Shown in pieces: positions 5,160-13,739 of a stretch of 33,781 nt of DNA. Numbering within the stretch: the first letter of the stretch is position 1; each line of letters starts with the position of its first letter. This stretch comes from Winogradskyella sp. (GTDB taxonomy: Bacteria; Bacteroidota; Bacteroidia; Flavobacteriales; Flavobacteriaceae): NCBI RefSeq assembly GCF_028289625.1, contig NZ_JANQOM010000069.1, forward strand, positions 1-33,781, read 5' to 3'. The translations under genes were made by a program, and so were the position numbers. Under the pieces are notes generated by a model. It did no database searches. It was not told where the DNA came from and saw only the letters and a program-made list of their open reading frames with translations.

Positions 5160-7052
5160 TTAGCCTTTTAACCAAGCTGCTCTTAATGTGTTTTGTGCAT
5201 CGGTTGCATTTTCATCTTCTACCAAAGATTCGCTCTTTGCCGTGGCCTTTTCCAAAGTACCACTTAAAGTCATGGCTTCACCGTTACGTTCTATATCCAA
5301 ACTGTATTGTTGTCCTGGTTGCCACCCAAACATGCCGCCAATAACTTGTTGTGCGTTTTGCAAGGTGAGCTCAGTACCATTAACTTTTTTAATCACATCA
5401 CCAACTTGCACACCTTGGGATCTCCAGAATGAATTCTTTAATGCCATTGGTGAGAAGAAAATAGTGCCTTTGGCCTGATCAGCATCGAAAATGATATTCT
5501 GACCTCCAGCAAAAATATAATTGGTAGGGACTTCAGATTCCCCCATGGTTAACCCGACCATCTCAAAGAATTCATTATAGTTTATGGGCACATCACCTTC
5601 TACATGGGTCTTTAAGAACTCTCCAATACTAGGATAGGTCATAGCTGTAATCTCTGCGATAAGGTTATCGTCAACAAAAGGTTTTTCCCGACCGTATTTT
5701 GCCGATAGCTCTTTCATTAGGGACAAGACACTTCGATTACCATTGCTTTCTTTGCGCATTAAAATATCAATGCACATATTAATTAGTGCGCCTTTCATAT
5801 AAACATTTAAATAATTGGATGCATAAGGCTCTTGCAGTACGTTTTCGCTCATAATGGTAAAACTCATAGCATCATCTAAGTTCTTAGAAGTCGCAATCTT
5901 AGACATCATTGTATTATAAAAATCCGCAGGCTCTACCAATCCTTCGTACACTTGAAAATGCTGGGCAAAATATTCGGTCGTGCCTTCGTACATCCATAAA
6001 TGCTTTGAAAACGTTGGTTGGTTATAATCAAAATAATGCACATCTTCTGAGTGTATTGATAATGGGGTAACGATATGAAAGAATTCGTGCGCAACCACAT
6101 TTATAATAGACTCTGCTAGGCCTTCTTTACTTGACGATTCAGGTAATACAACCACAGTCGAAGTATGGTGCTCCAAAGCTCCCATACCCTTTGGTGCAGT
6201 TTCAGAACCATCAGACAAATATAAATAGATGTCATAGCGCGCTGTGCTGTTAATATCTCCCAAATAGTTCTTTTGGGCTTGCATCATTTTATATACCGTT
6301 TCTTTCTGACTAGCGGCAGTGTGTAGTTTATTTGGTGAATATACACTTAATACGATTTTAATATTGCCTACCATAAATTCCTCTACATCCAATTCACCGT
6401 ACATCATTGGATTATCGGTAATATCAAAATAACGCTGTCCAAAATAGCTTGTTCTTACTGATTTTCCATCTTCACTCGTTGTAGTCCCTTGATCTGGCAA
6501 AGCCGAAGTCCTCACAAATGCTGAAGGAGATATAACATCTAACTCATATTGGTTGCGTTTTAAAGAATCAAAATAACCTATGAAACCATGCAAATTCAGC
6601 ACATAATTATCTTCTTCGATATTGGTTCCAGCAGGAGAAAAAGGGTTTTCTCCACCAATACCTCCGCTAGATTCTACATCGAAGGTATCGTTGACATAAT
6701 AGGTAATTTTATCGAGCTTAGTTGCATCAGTAACGCCCCAAGTATTAGTATCTACTTTAGTGACCTCAAGCTCATTACCATCATAATCCAAAGCCTTCAA
6801 ATCTTCTACATATTTACCAAAATCACTGACAGAATATGTGCCTTGAACCACCCTAGGCAATCTGTAGGTTACGGTCTCCGAAGTAAAACGTCCAGGATTA
6901 ATAGTTACCGGTACTTTATCATCAACTACTGCCGTTAAATCTAAACTGGTTTGTATGGGGTTGTTTATCGCTAAATCATCTATTTTCGGTTTCGCCGAAC
7001 CACAACCGACCAAAATTACACTTAAACCCAAGGTGGCTAAATAATTCTTCAT
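5160..7052 (-). CDS. M61-family metallopeptidase lipoprotein with PDZ domain
   Basis: A 630-residue peptidase of the M61 (glycyl aminopeptidase-like) family. The signal peptide ends in a lipobox (LSVILVGC, Cys17), so it is a lipoprotein. An N-terminal beta domain spans about 30-240. The catalytic domain has HEFFH at 322-326 (H322 and H326 as Zn ligands, E323 catalytic) and the third ligand E356 in WMYEGTTEYF, the usual family spacing. A PDZ-like domain (about 525-600) contains SQGVQVGDVIKKVNG, so a processive or anchored mode of substrate binding is likely. Length is normal for the family. A good Bacteroidota promoter lies upstream. Substrate unknown; bulk periplasmic or surface peptide turnover is an inference. 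Confidence 0.92.
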   Translation of the reverse strand: MKNYLATLGLSVILVGCGSAKPKIDDLAINNPIQTSLDLTAVVDDKVPVTINPGRFTSETVTYRLPRVVQGTYSVSDFGKYVEDLKALDYDGNELEVTKVDTNTWGVTDATKLDKITYYVNDTFDVESSGGIGGENPFSPAGTNIEEDNYVLNLHGFIGYFDSLKRNQYELDVISPSAFVRTSALPDQGTTTSEDGKSVRTSYFGQRYFDITDNPMMYGELDVEEFMVGNIKIVLSVYSPNKLHTAASQKETVYKMMQAQKNYLGDINSTARYDIYLYLSDGSETAPKGMGALEHHTSTVVVLPESSSKEGLAESIINVVAHEFFHIVTPLSIHSEDVHYFDYNQPTFSKHLWMYEGTTEYFAQHFQVYEGLVEPADFYNTMMSKIATSKNLDDAMSFTIMSENVLQEPYASNYLNVYMKGALINMCIDILMRKESNGNRSVLSLMKELSAKYGREKPFVDDNLIAEITAMTYPSIGEFLKTHVEGDVPINYNEFFEMVGLTMGESEVPTNYIFAGGQNIIFDADQAKGTIFFSPMALKNSFWRSQGVQVGDVIKKVNGTELTLQNAQQVIGGMFGWQPGQQYSLDIERNGEAMTLSGTLEKATAKSESLVEDENATDAQNTLRAAWLKG

Positions 7053-7080
7053 TCTAATAATGTTTCCGTTACAAGACGCA

Positions 7081-7114
7081 CAAAACTACAATCTGTAACC
7101 ACTTTAACTCCAAA
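7081..7114 (-). promoter_or_regulatory. Promoter of the M61 peptidase gene
   Basis: On the minus strand TTTG (7111-7114) is followed after 22 bp by TAGTTTTG (7081-7088). This matches the Bacteroidota -33/-7 pattern, with the -7 element about 29 bp upstream of the start codon. Confidence 0.7.
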
Positions 7115-7134
7115 GGTTTTGTTAAATTCGTAGC

Positions 7135-8142
7135 ATGTCTCATCCAAGAGTAAGCATATTAGTCCCTTATAAGAATACTGAACTATTTATTGCTGAATGT
7201 ATTATATCTATTATAGATCAAACTTATGAATATTGGGAAGCGATACTTGTAGATGACCATTCTGATGATTTGTCTTCTAATATTGTTGAAGAATTTGCGA
7301 GAAAAGACCATCGAATTAAACATTATAAAAATGAAGGTAATGGCATCATAGAAGCCCTGAGAACTGCATTTAAGCATTCTACCGGCAACTATATTACTAG
7401 AATGGATAGCGATGATATGATGACTCCAAACCGCCTAGAAGTAATGGTAACTAACCTTATTAAATACGGCAAGAAACATTTGGCTGTTGGTAAGGTTAAA
7501 TATTTTAGAGACGATGGTGTAAGCGATGGTTATGCACGCTATGAACACTGGATTAACCAATTAACTAAAACCGGAACCAACTATACCGAAATATACAAAG
7601 AGTGTGTCATTCCATCACCTTGCTGGATGCTGCATCGCAATGATTTTACAGCTTGTGAGGGTTTTGAGCCTAACCGATATCCTGAAGATTATGATTTGAC
7701 CTTTAGATTCTACAGAGCTGGTTACAAGTGTATTCCTTGCGATGAGGTGTTACTTCATTGGCGTGATTACAATACACGCACGTCCAGAACTCACGAACAT
7801 TATGCCATTAACTATTTTCTGGATATCAAAGTGCACTATTTTTTAGAGTTGGATTACGATAGTGAAAGACCACTAACCATTTGGGGAGCTGGTAATAAAG
7901 GTAAAACCGTGGCTAAATTATTGATTGAAAATCAAATTCCGTTCTATTGGATTTGTGACAATCAAAAGAAAATAGGTAAAGATATCTACGGTAAACAACT
8001 CTTAAATTTTGAATATTTGCAACAACTTAATCGTCCTCAAAGCATAGTCACTGTGGCCAATGACAATGAACAGAAAGACATTGTTCAGTATTTTAAAACC
8101 CATGAAATGTTACCAATGAGAGATTACTTTTTTTTCTGTTAA
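7135..8142 (+). CDS. Family 2 glycosyltransferase with C-terminal nucleotide-binding-like domain
   Basis: A 335-residue GT2 enzyme. The GT-A fold is seen from VSILVPYKNTELFIAECIIS (6-25) through VDDHSDD (39-45) to the DxD-type metal/nucleotide-sugar motif MDSDD (90-94). The acceptor-side acidic motif is PEDYDL (183-188). After the GT domain an extra segment of about 90 residues begins with LTIWGAGNKGKTVAKLL (247-263), a Gly-rich loop typical of a Rossmann-like nucleotide-binding fold, and continues to the end. It should transfer a sugar from a nucleotide sugar at the cytoplasmic face. The acceptor is unknown. It is divergent from the M61 gene and stands alone, not in a polysaccharide operon, so the pathway cannot be inferred from neighbours. 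Confidence 0.88.
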   Translation: MSHPRVSILVPYKNTELFIAECIISIIDQTYEYWEAILVDDHSDDLSSNIVEEFARKDHRIKHYKNEGNGIIEALRTAFKHSTGNYITRMDSDDMMTPNRLEVMVTNLIKYGKKHLAVGKVKYFRDDGVSDGYARYEHWINQLTKTGTNYTEIYKECVIPSPCWMLHRNDFTACEGFEPNRYPEDYDLTFRFYRAGYKCIPCDEVLLHWRDYNTRTSRTHEHYAINYFLDIKVHYFLELDYDSERPLTIWGAGNKGKTVAKLLIENQIPFYWICDNQKKIGKDIYGKQLLNFEYLQQLNRPQSIVTVANDNEQKDIVQYFKTHEMLPMRDYFFFC

Positions 8143-8182
8143 AATTCTCAAAAGCGCAATACCGTTATCCTTTTTCATTTTC

Positions 8183-8190
8183 TATATTTG
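8183..8190 (+). promoter_or_regulatory. Promoter -7 element of the BatA-like operon
   Basis: TATATTTG fits TAnnTTTG exactly, 26 bp before the ATG of the first gene of the four-gene unit at 8217-12372. Confidence 0.6.
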
Positions 8191-8216
8191 GCTAAATAAT
8201 AATCCTACACACAGGA

Positions 8217-10142
8217 ATGCAGTTTAAACATCCCGAATTACTTTACGCTCTATTTTTACTGGTTATTCCTATTCTTATCCATTTATTTCAATTACGCCGT
8301 TTTCAGAAAGTACAGTTCACCAACGTCAAATTTTTGAAAGCCGTAAAACTACAAACACGTAAAAGTTCGCAATTAAAAAAATGGTTGACTTTATTAACGC
8401 GTCTATTGCTCTTAGCTTCTGCTATAATAGCCTTTGCCCAGCCCTTTATACCAAATGCTGAAGATTTTAATGAGGCTCAAGAGACGGTTATCTACTTGGA
8501 TAATTCCTATAGTATGCAAGCCAAGGGTAAAAATGGGACATTGTTAAACGAAGCTATTCAAGATATTATAAACACTTTACCGGAAGACGAACCCATAAGT
8601 CTATTTACCAATAATCAAACCTTTAGAAATACCAGTGTCAAAGCCTTAAAAAATGATTTAATACAATTGGATTACGCTCCTACGCAACTCAATTACGAAG
8701 CTCTACATTTGAAAGGGGAGCAGCTATTTTCCAATGACCTTACTTCAACAAAGAATTTGGTATTGGTTTCTGATTTTCAACAAAAAGCTAGCCCACTTTC
8801 TTTTGAAGGTGATCGTACAGTACATTTAAAACTGGTGCAGCCTAAACATAATTTACTCTCTAATGTAAGTATTGACAGTGTTTACATATCAAATACTTCG
8901 GCTGAGACATTAGACCTCAGTGCAAAGCTTTCTAGTCAAGGAGAAGCCTTGGAAAATGTTACTATCTCACTTTTTAACGATGATGCCTTAATGGCAAAAA
9001 GTGCTGTTGATATTGATGGCGAAATCGAAACGTCCTTTACCATTTCTAACAATATGGTGATAAACGGTAAATTGGTTATCGACGACTTGGGATTACAGTA
9101 CGACAATACCTTTTATTTTAATATCAACTCAAAACCAAAAATTAAGGTTTTGACCATAAATGAATTGGTAGAAGATAGTTTCTTAAAACGGATTTATACC
9201 GATGATGAATTTGATTACCAATCTTACAATATCAACGCGCTCAACTTCAATTTAATTCCAGATCAAAATCTAATCGTATTAAACGAAATAGAAATCATTT
9301 CGGAAGCACTGAGAACTGCTTTAAATGCATTTAAAGAGGATGGAGGCACTATATTAATTATACCATCAGGTAATATTAATTTAAGTTCTTATAATCAAAT
9401 GTTTAGAGATAATTATATTCCTTTGTTTAATGCTCAAAACAATAATAAAAAACGAATTACATCGATTAATTACAACCATCCACTTTTAGTGAATGCTTTT
9501 TATTCGAAGGTGACTAATTTTCAATATCCCAAAGTAGAAAAAGCATATCGTTTTTCTTCAAATACAAACACTATTTTGTCCTATGATGATGGTAGCAGTT
9601 TTTTGATGGGTAACACTGATACATATGTTTTTTCATCTCCTCTAAATGAAGACAATTCCAACTTTAAAAATTCGCCTTTAATAGTGCCTGTACTTTATAA
9701 CATTGGAAAGCAAAGTTTAAAATTACCTCAGCTTTATTATTCCATTGGAAAGTCAAATACAATTGCAATCAATGCCACATTAGGACAAGATGATATACTA
9801 ACTTTAGATTCTGGAGAAACTTCAGTCATTCCCCTTCAAAAAACATATAGCAAATTAGTAGTTTTAGAAACCGAAGATTACCCTAATACTGCTGGTATTC
9901 TTAACGTAAAAAACAAAGCACAAATCTTACAGAATTTAAGCTTTAACTACAATAGAAATGAGAGCAATCTCAGTTATTATGATTTACAAACCATTAAAAA
10001 TGTAAGTTTCAATACTAGTTTGGCGTCAACTATCGATAACATAAAAAGTAGCACAACAATTAATGCACTATGGAAATGGTTTGTTATTTTTGCGCTAGTA
10101 TTCCTAATCATAGAAATACTACTACTAAAATATCTTAAATGA
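8217..10142 (+). CDS. BatA-like N-terminal domain / VWA-like membrane protein
   Basis: A 641-residue protein with the double-transmembrane BatA N-terminal domain: helices at about 8-24 and 57-76 bracket a basic segment (QLRRFQKVQFTNVKFLKAVK) that is the family hallmark. It is followed by a von Willebrand A-like domain with an intact MIDAS start DNSYS (D95, S97, S99; pattern DxSxS). A long beta-rich region lies in between, and a C-terminal membrane helix at about 618-638 ends in a short basic tail. Such proteins are common in Bacteroidota, but outside the bat (aerotolerance) operon their role is not known. A metal-dependent protein-protein interaction role in the periplasm is inferred. The last 4 nt (ATGA) overlap the next start, so translation is probably coupled. 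Confidence 0.88.
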   Translation: MQFKHPELLYALFLLVIPILIHLFQLRRFQKVQFTNVKFLKAVKLQTRKSSQLKKWLTLLTRLLLLASAIIAFAQPFIPNAEDFNEAQETVIYLDNSYSMQAKGKNGTLLNEAIQDIINTLPEDEPISLFTNNQTFRNTSVKALKNDLIQLDYAPTQLNYEALHLKGEQLFSNDLTSTKNLVLVSDFQQKASPLSFEGDRTVHLKLVQPKHNLLSNVSIDSVYISNTSAETLDLSAKLSSQGEALENVTISLFNDDALMAKSAVDIDGEIETSFTISNNMVINGKLVIDDLGLQYDNTFYFNINSKPKIKVLTINELVEDSFLKRIYTDDEFDYQSYNINALNFNLIPDQNLIVLNEIEIISEALRTALNAFKEDGGTILIIPSGNINLSSYNQMFRDNYIPLFNAQNNNKKRITSINYNHPLLVNAFYSKVTNFQYPKVEKAYRFSSNTNTILSYDDGSSFLMGNTDTYVFSSPLNEDNSNFKNSPLIVPVLYNIGKQSLKLPQLYYSIGKSNTIAINATLGQDDILTLDSGETSVIPLQKTYSKLVVLETEDYPNTAGILNVKNKAQILQNLSFNYNRNESNLSYYDLQTIKNVSFNTSLASTIDNIKSSTTINALWKWFVIFALVFLIIEILLLKYLK

Positions 10143-11392
10143 ACGTACTTATAAAATCTGCCACTATCGTTGATTCTAGAAGTGATTTTCACAATGAAAC
10201 GGTTGATATTTTAATTGAAAAAGGTCGTATCTCTAAGATTTCCAAACGTATTTCAAATCCTAATAATTACAGAGAAATAAAGCTTGATAATCTACATGTA
10301 TCCCAAGGTTGGTTTGATAGTAGTGTGTCTTTTGGTGAGCCAGGCTATGAAGAGCGAGAAACCATTGATAATGGCTTAAAAACTGCTGCTCAATCTGGAT
10401 TTACAGCTGTTGCCTTAAACCCAAATTCGAACCCAGTTATCGATAGTTACGCCGATATTACGTTTGTAAAGTCTAAGGCTGAGGGTAAAGCTACAAGCCT
10501 CTATCCTATTGGTGCATTAACCAAGTCAAGTAATAGTGAAGACTTAGCCGAACTTTTCGATATGAAAAATGCTGGAGCTATGGCGTTTTATGACTATCAA
10601 AAACCCATTGCTAACCCAAATCTGATGAAAATTGCATTGCAATACACCAGTAATTTCGGAGGTTTGGTGTGCTCATTTCCTCAAGAATCGAAAATTTGCG
10701 GTCTAGGTGTTGCCAACGAGCATATTAACAGTACTAGACTAGGCTTAAAAGGGAATCCGGCTTTGGCAGAAGAACTTCAAATATCAAGGGATTTATTTTT
10801 ACTGGAGTATACCGAAGGTAAATTACACATTCCAACCATATCCACTGCAAAATCAGTAGAATTGGTTAGAGCAGCAAAAGCTAAAAAATTAGACGTTACC
10901 TGCAGTGTAGCTATACATAATTTGGTGCTTACTGATGATAGTCTGAGTGGTTTCGACACGAGATATAAGGTATTACCACCTTTGCGTACTCAAAACGATT
11001 GCGATGCGCTAATTGAAGGACTAAAAGACGGCACCATAGATATGGTTACAACAGATCACAACCCTATTGATATTGAGGATAAAAAAGTTGAATTCGATTA
11101 CGCCAAGTACGGCACTATTGGTCTGGAGTCCGCTTTTGGTGCGCTTCAAACTATATTCACCACAAAAAAGACCATAAGTCTACTCACGAAAGGAAGATCA
11201 AGGTTTGGAGTAAGCGATTCAATTATTAATATAGGTGAAGTAGCTGATTTAAGTTTATTTAATCCAGATGTGAAATATCAATTTGGTAAACCTGATATTA
11301 CTTCAAGATCCAAGAACTCCGCATTCCTAGGTATGGAATTAAATGGTAAAACCTATGGAGTCATTGCCAATAACAAAATTGTTTTAAAATAA
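10139..11392 (+). CDS. Dihydroorotase homologue, probably catalytically inactive
   Basis: A 417-residue protein aligning along its full length with class I dihydroorotases (amidohydrolase superfamily): GWFDSSVSFGEPGYEERETI (57-76), HIPTISTAKSV (230-240) and TTDHNP (304-309) mark the usual blocks. Active enzymes have DxHxHxREPG, H-x-x-H-x-ST and TDHAPH. Here both His of the first motif are Ser (S62, S64), the Arg is Gly (G66), the second His of the HxxHxST block is Thr (T233), and the carboxylated-Lys region is not apparent. D306 is kept. The binuclear metal site is therefore not expected to form, as in the non-catalytic PyrC-like partners known for some aspartate transcarbamoylases. It lies second in a four-gene operon (4-nt overlap before, 1-nt after). 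Confidence 0.85.
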   Translation: MNVLIKSATIVDSRSDFHNETVDILIEKGRISKISKRISNPNNYREIKLDNLHVSQGWFDSSVSFGEPGYEERETIDNGLKTAAQSGFTAVALNPNSNPVIDSYADITFVKSKAEGKATSLYPIGALTKSSNSEDLAELFDMKNAGAMAFYDYQKPIANPNLMKIALQYTSNFGGLVCSFPQESKICGLGVANEHINSTRLGLKGNPALAEELQISRDLFLLEYTEGKLHIPTISTAKSVELVRAAKAKKLDVTCSVAIHNLVLTDDSLSGFDTRYKVLPPLRTQNDCDALIEGLKDGTIDMVTTDHNPIDIEDKKVEFDYAKYGTIGLESAFGALQTIFTTKKTISLLTKGRSRFGVSDSIINIGEVADLSLFNPDVKYQFGKPDITSRSKNSAFLGMELNGKTYGVIANNKIVLK

Positions 11393-11724
11393 TGGATCAA
11401 AATACAGTTGAAGAAGGAAAAACATTAAGTTTTGTAGCTTACTTGACCTTATTTGGTACGTTGATTGCCTTTTTTATGAATCAAAATAAAAAGAATCCTT
11501 TTACTTCATTTCATGTAAGACAAGCTCTTGGTTTGGGTTTGCTTTATATTTCGATTGCATTTTTAGTCAGTAGTTTTAACAGTATGAATATCAGTATGGC
11601 CTTTTGGATTTTCTTCTCGGTATTGTATCTCTATGGTATTTTTAGTGCAATTACTGGTAAGATGAACAAAATCCCTTTGCTAGGTAACTTCTTTCAGAAC
11701 TTGTTTAAATCCATTGGTCAATAA
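11392..11724 (+). CDS. Tic20/DUF4870-like small membrane protein
   Basis: A 110-residue protein with the DUF4870/Tic20-like layout: GKTLSFVAYLTLFGTLIAFF at about 9-28, then a polar stretch with FTSFHVRQALGLGLLYISI (the HxRQAL motif is characteristic of the family), followed by two further hydrophobic segments at about 66-85. Inner-membrane protein with three or so helices; no catalytic motif. Its ATG overlaps the stop of the dihydroorotase-like gene by 1 nt and the next gene begins 3 nt after its stop. Function of bacterial members is unknown. Confidence 0.85.
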   Translation: MDQNTVEEGKTLSFVAYLTLFGTLIAFFMNQNKKNPFTSFHVRQALGLGLLYISIAFLVSSFNSMNISMAFWIFFSVLYLYGIFSAITGKMNKIPLLGNFFQNLFKSIGQ

Positions 11725-11727
11725 AAT

Positions 11728-12372
11728 ATGGCTGACTTACATTACATTACAAGACCATCATCTTTAAAGGAAAATGCTCCACTACTTATTATGTGCCATG
11801 GCTATGGCAGTGATGAAAACGATTTGTTTTCATTTGCATCAGAATTACCAGAGGAATTATTCATTATTTCGTTAAGGGCACCTCACGCCATGCATCCTTT
11901 TGGTAATGCTTGGTACGCCATTAATTTCGATGCCGACAAAGGAAAATGGAGTGATGACGAACAAGCTAGGGTATCTGTTGATTTGATTTCTGGATTTATT
12001 GATTATGCTTGTAAAACTTATCCTGTAAATGCCGATAATGTAACGCTTTTAGGTTTTAGTCAAGGTACTATTTTGAGCTATGCTGTGGCATTGAGCTATC
12101 CTCGTAAAGTAAAAAATATAGTTGCGCTTAGTGGTTATATTAATGAAGATATTCTTCCTGATCGGATTGATGATGAAGATGTACTACATTTAAATTTTTT
12201 CTGTTCACATGGAACTGTAGATCAGGTCATTCCTGTAGAATGGGCAAGAAAAACGCCAAGTTTTCTAGATGCTTTAGAAATAAATCATATTTATAAAGAA
12301 TATCCTGTTGGGCATGGCGTTGCTCCTCAGAACTTTTATGATTTCAAAAATTGGTTAAGACAGTACATCTAA
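11728..12372 (+). CDS. Alpha/beta-hydrolase, phospholipase/carboxylesterase family
   Basis: A 214-residue hydrolase of the Abhydrolase_2 (phospholipase/carboxylesterase, YpfH-like) family. The nucleophile elbow is GFSQG with Ser111; the acid is probably D165 in HGTVDQVIP and the base H196 in PVGHGVAP. The oxyanion region CHGYGSDENDLF (23-34) is intact. No signal peptide, so cytoplasmic. It should hydrolyse short to medium acyl esters; the physiological substrate is unknown. Last gene of the operon starting at 8217; its stop overlaps the stop of the convergent gene by 4 nt, leaving no room for a terminator. Confidence 0.9.
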   Translation: MADLHYITRPSSLKENAPLLIMCHGYGSDENDLFSFASELPEELFIISLRAPHAMHPFGNAWYAINFDADKGKWSDDEQARVSVDLISGFIDYACKTYPVNADNVTLLGFSQGTILSYAVALSYPRKVKNIVALSGYINEDILPDRIDDEDVLHLNFFCSHGTVDQVIPVEWARKTPSFLDALEINHIYKEYPVGHGVAPQNFYDFKNWLRQYI

Positions 12373-12875
12373 CCCAATTTAGGGTACATAAAGTACTCTG
12401 CCAACTTATATTTAAGATTATTATTTTCATCAATCTCATAGGTCACGAAAATCTCGCCCCAATGCTCTCCGTCTGTAAAATTGGCTAGTATCCATCTATG
12501 ATTGACGATTCTGATTTTATTGATAAGTAGTTTAGAATTGGTCATAGAAACAAAAGGCACAATGGGATGATCTTCACCTTCATAATCATTCATATTATAT
12601 AAGCCTTCCGTTATCGCCGTAATCAATTCATCGGCATCATAGCCTTGAGCGATAAAATAATCTAGAGCGTTATCATTGCGATCTATATTAAAGTAATTAA
12701 GTTCAAAGTTTTGCTCTTCCAAATCAGCAACGGACTTTTCTTGGGTTTCTATCTTAGCCTTAAATGTTTTAATATCCTTTTCGTACTTATCAATAATATT
12801 TTTGGAATTGACATATTGAAAAATAATTATCAGCACCGAAAAGATAAACAAGTACATAAAAACTCTACTCCTCAT
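12369..12875 (-). CDS. Membrane-anchored coiled-coil protein, unknown function
   Basis: A 168-residue protein with an N-terminal membrane anchor (MRSRVFMYLFIFSVLIIIFQ), then a short coiled coil at about 25-60 (IIDKYEKDIKTFKAKIETQ, EKSVADLEEQ). A globular domain follows of about 100 residues with alternating strands (RIVNHRWILANFTDGEHWGE, IFVTYEIDENNNLKYKLAEY). The layout is common in Flavobacteriaceae, where such proteins are annotated hypothetical. It lies 12 nt downstream of the PhnP-like gene on the same strand, so it is probably transcribed with it; at its 3' end it overlaps the convergent esterase gene by 4 nt. No motif indicating activity. Confidence 0.8.
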   Translation of the reverse strand: MRSRVFMYLFIFSVLIIIFQYVNSKNIIDKYEKDIKTFKAKIETQEKSVADLEEQNFELNYFNIDRNDNALDYFIAQGYDADELITAITEGLYNMNDYEGEDHPIVPFVSMTNSKLLINKIRIVNHRWILANFTDGEHWGEIFVTYEIDENNNLKYKLAEYFMYPKLG

Positions 12876-12887
12876 ATCTACTATATC

Positions 12888-13649
12888 TTAAATTGTAATT
12901 TGTAAACTATCATATGCCAGAAAAACGTTTTCCGGTAGTTTTTGTTGCACATCGTCATGGAATCCTAGGTGATGACTAATATGCGTTAAATAAGCTTTCT
13001 TAGGATTCACTTTTTCAATAAACTCGAGAGCTTCCACTAGATTGAAATGAGATATGTGCGGCTCCTCTCTCAATGCGTTAACTACTAACACTTCTAAATT
13101 TTTAAGCTTTTTTAATTCAACATCAGGAACCGTTTTCATATCCGTGAGGTAAGCAAAGTCCTTAAATCTAAATCCAAAGACCTGTAGTTTATAATGTAAT
13201 CCATCTATTGGAATAACTTCAAGATTTCCTAATGTAAAGGGTTTGTTCTTAATTTCATGCTTCACAACGCTAGGAACGCCTGGATATTTAGCTTTCGTAG
13301 TGAAAATATAGTCGAAACGCTTTTCTAAGGCTTTAAAAACGCGTTTATGCGCATATAAATCAATATCGCCTTGCCTAAAGAAAAACGGACGAATATCATC
13401 TAGTCCCATGGTGTGGTCAGCATGCTCGTGGGTAAACACCACACCATCTATTTTTGAAACCTTCGCGTTTAACATTTGCTGCCTAAAATCCGGACCACAG
13501 TCGACGACATAACAATAATCATCCCATTCGACCAGAACCGAAACACGCAGTCGTTTATCCTTTGGATTATCACTTAAACAAACAGGATGTGTACTACCTA
13601 TAATCGGTATTCCCTGTGAAGTTCCAGTCCCTAAAAATGTTATTTTCAA
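12888..13649 (-). CDS. Metallo-beta-lactamase-fold phosphodiesterase, PhnP-like
   Basis: A 253-residue MBL-fold hydrolase. The N-terminus MKITFLGTGTSQGIPIIG is the typical opening of PhnP/RNase Z-like members. The metal motif is HEHADH at 74-79 (H74, H76, D78, H79), with DLYAHKRVF, GLHYKL and SHFNLVEAL/THISHH supplying later ligands. By family it should hydrolyse cyclic phosphodiester or related bonds in the cytoplasm; without the phn operon the substrate is not known. The start is TTG at 13649: no in-frame ATG lies upstream that would preserve this N-terminus, and the family begins exactly here. Downstream by 12 nt follows the coiled-coil protein gene. Confidence 0.9.
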   Translation of the reverse strand: MKITFLGTGTSQGIPIIGSTHPVCLSDNPKDKRLRVSVLVEWDDYCYVVDCGPDFRQQMLNAKVSKIDGVVFTHEHADHTMGLDDIRPFFFRQGDIDLYAHKRVFKALEKRFDYIFTTKAKYPGVPSVVKHEIKNKPFTLGNLEVIPIDGLHYKLQVFGFRFKDFAYLTDMKTVPDVELKKLKNLEVLVVNALREEPHISHFNLVEALEFIEKVNPKKAYLTHISHHLGFHDDVQQKLPENVFLAYDSLQITI

Positions 13650-13666
13650 AGGTGTTAAGTTTATAA

Positions 13667-13674
13667 CAAAAGTA
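13667..13674 (-). promoter_or_regulatory. Promoter -7 element of the PhnP-like gene
   Basis: On the minus strand TACTTTTG matches TAnnTTTG, about 18 bp before the TTG start. It lies back to back with the promoter at 13685-13714, so the two divergent genes share a 90-bp control region. Confidence 0.5.
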
Positions 13675-13684
13675 AGCTTATTTT

Positions 13685-13714
13685 TTTGTTTACTAAGCTA
13701 AATTAATACCTTTG
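13685..13714 (+). promoter_or_regulatory. Promoter of the conserved protein at 13740
   Basis: TTTG (13685-13688), 18 bp, then TACCTTTG (13707-13714): a near-ideal Bacteroidota promoter, ending 25 bp before the ATG. Confidence 0.75.
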
Positions 13715-13739
13715 CATTACTGATGTAATCCCAATAAAC

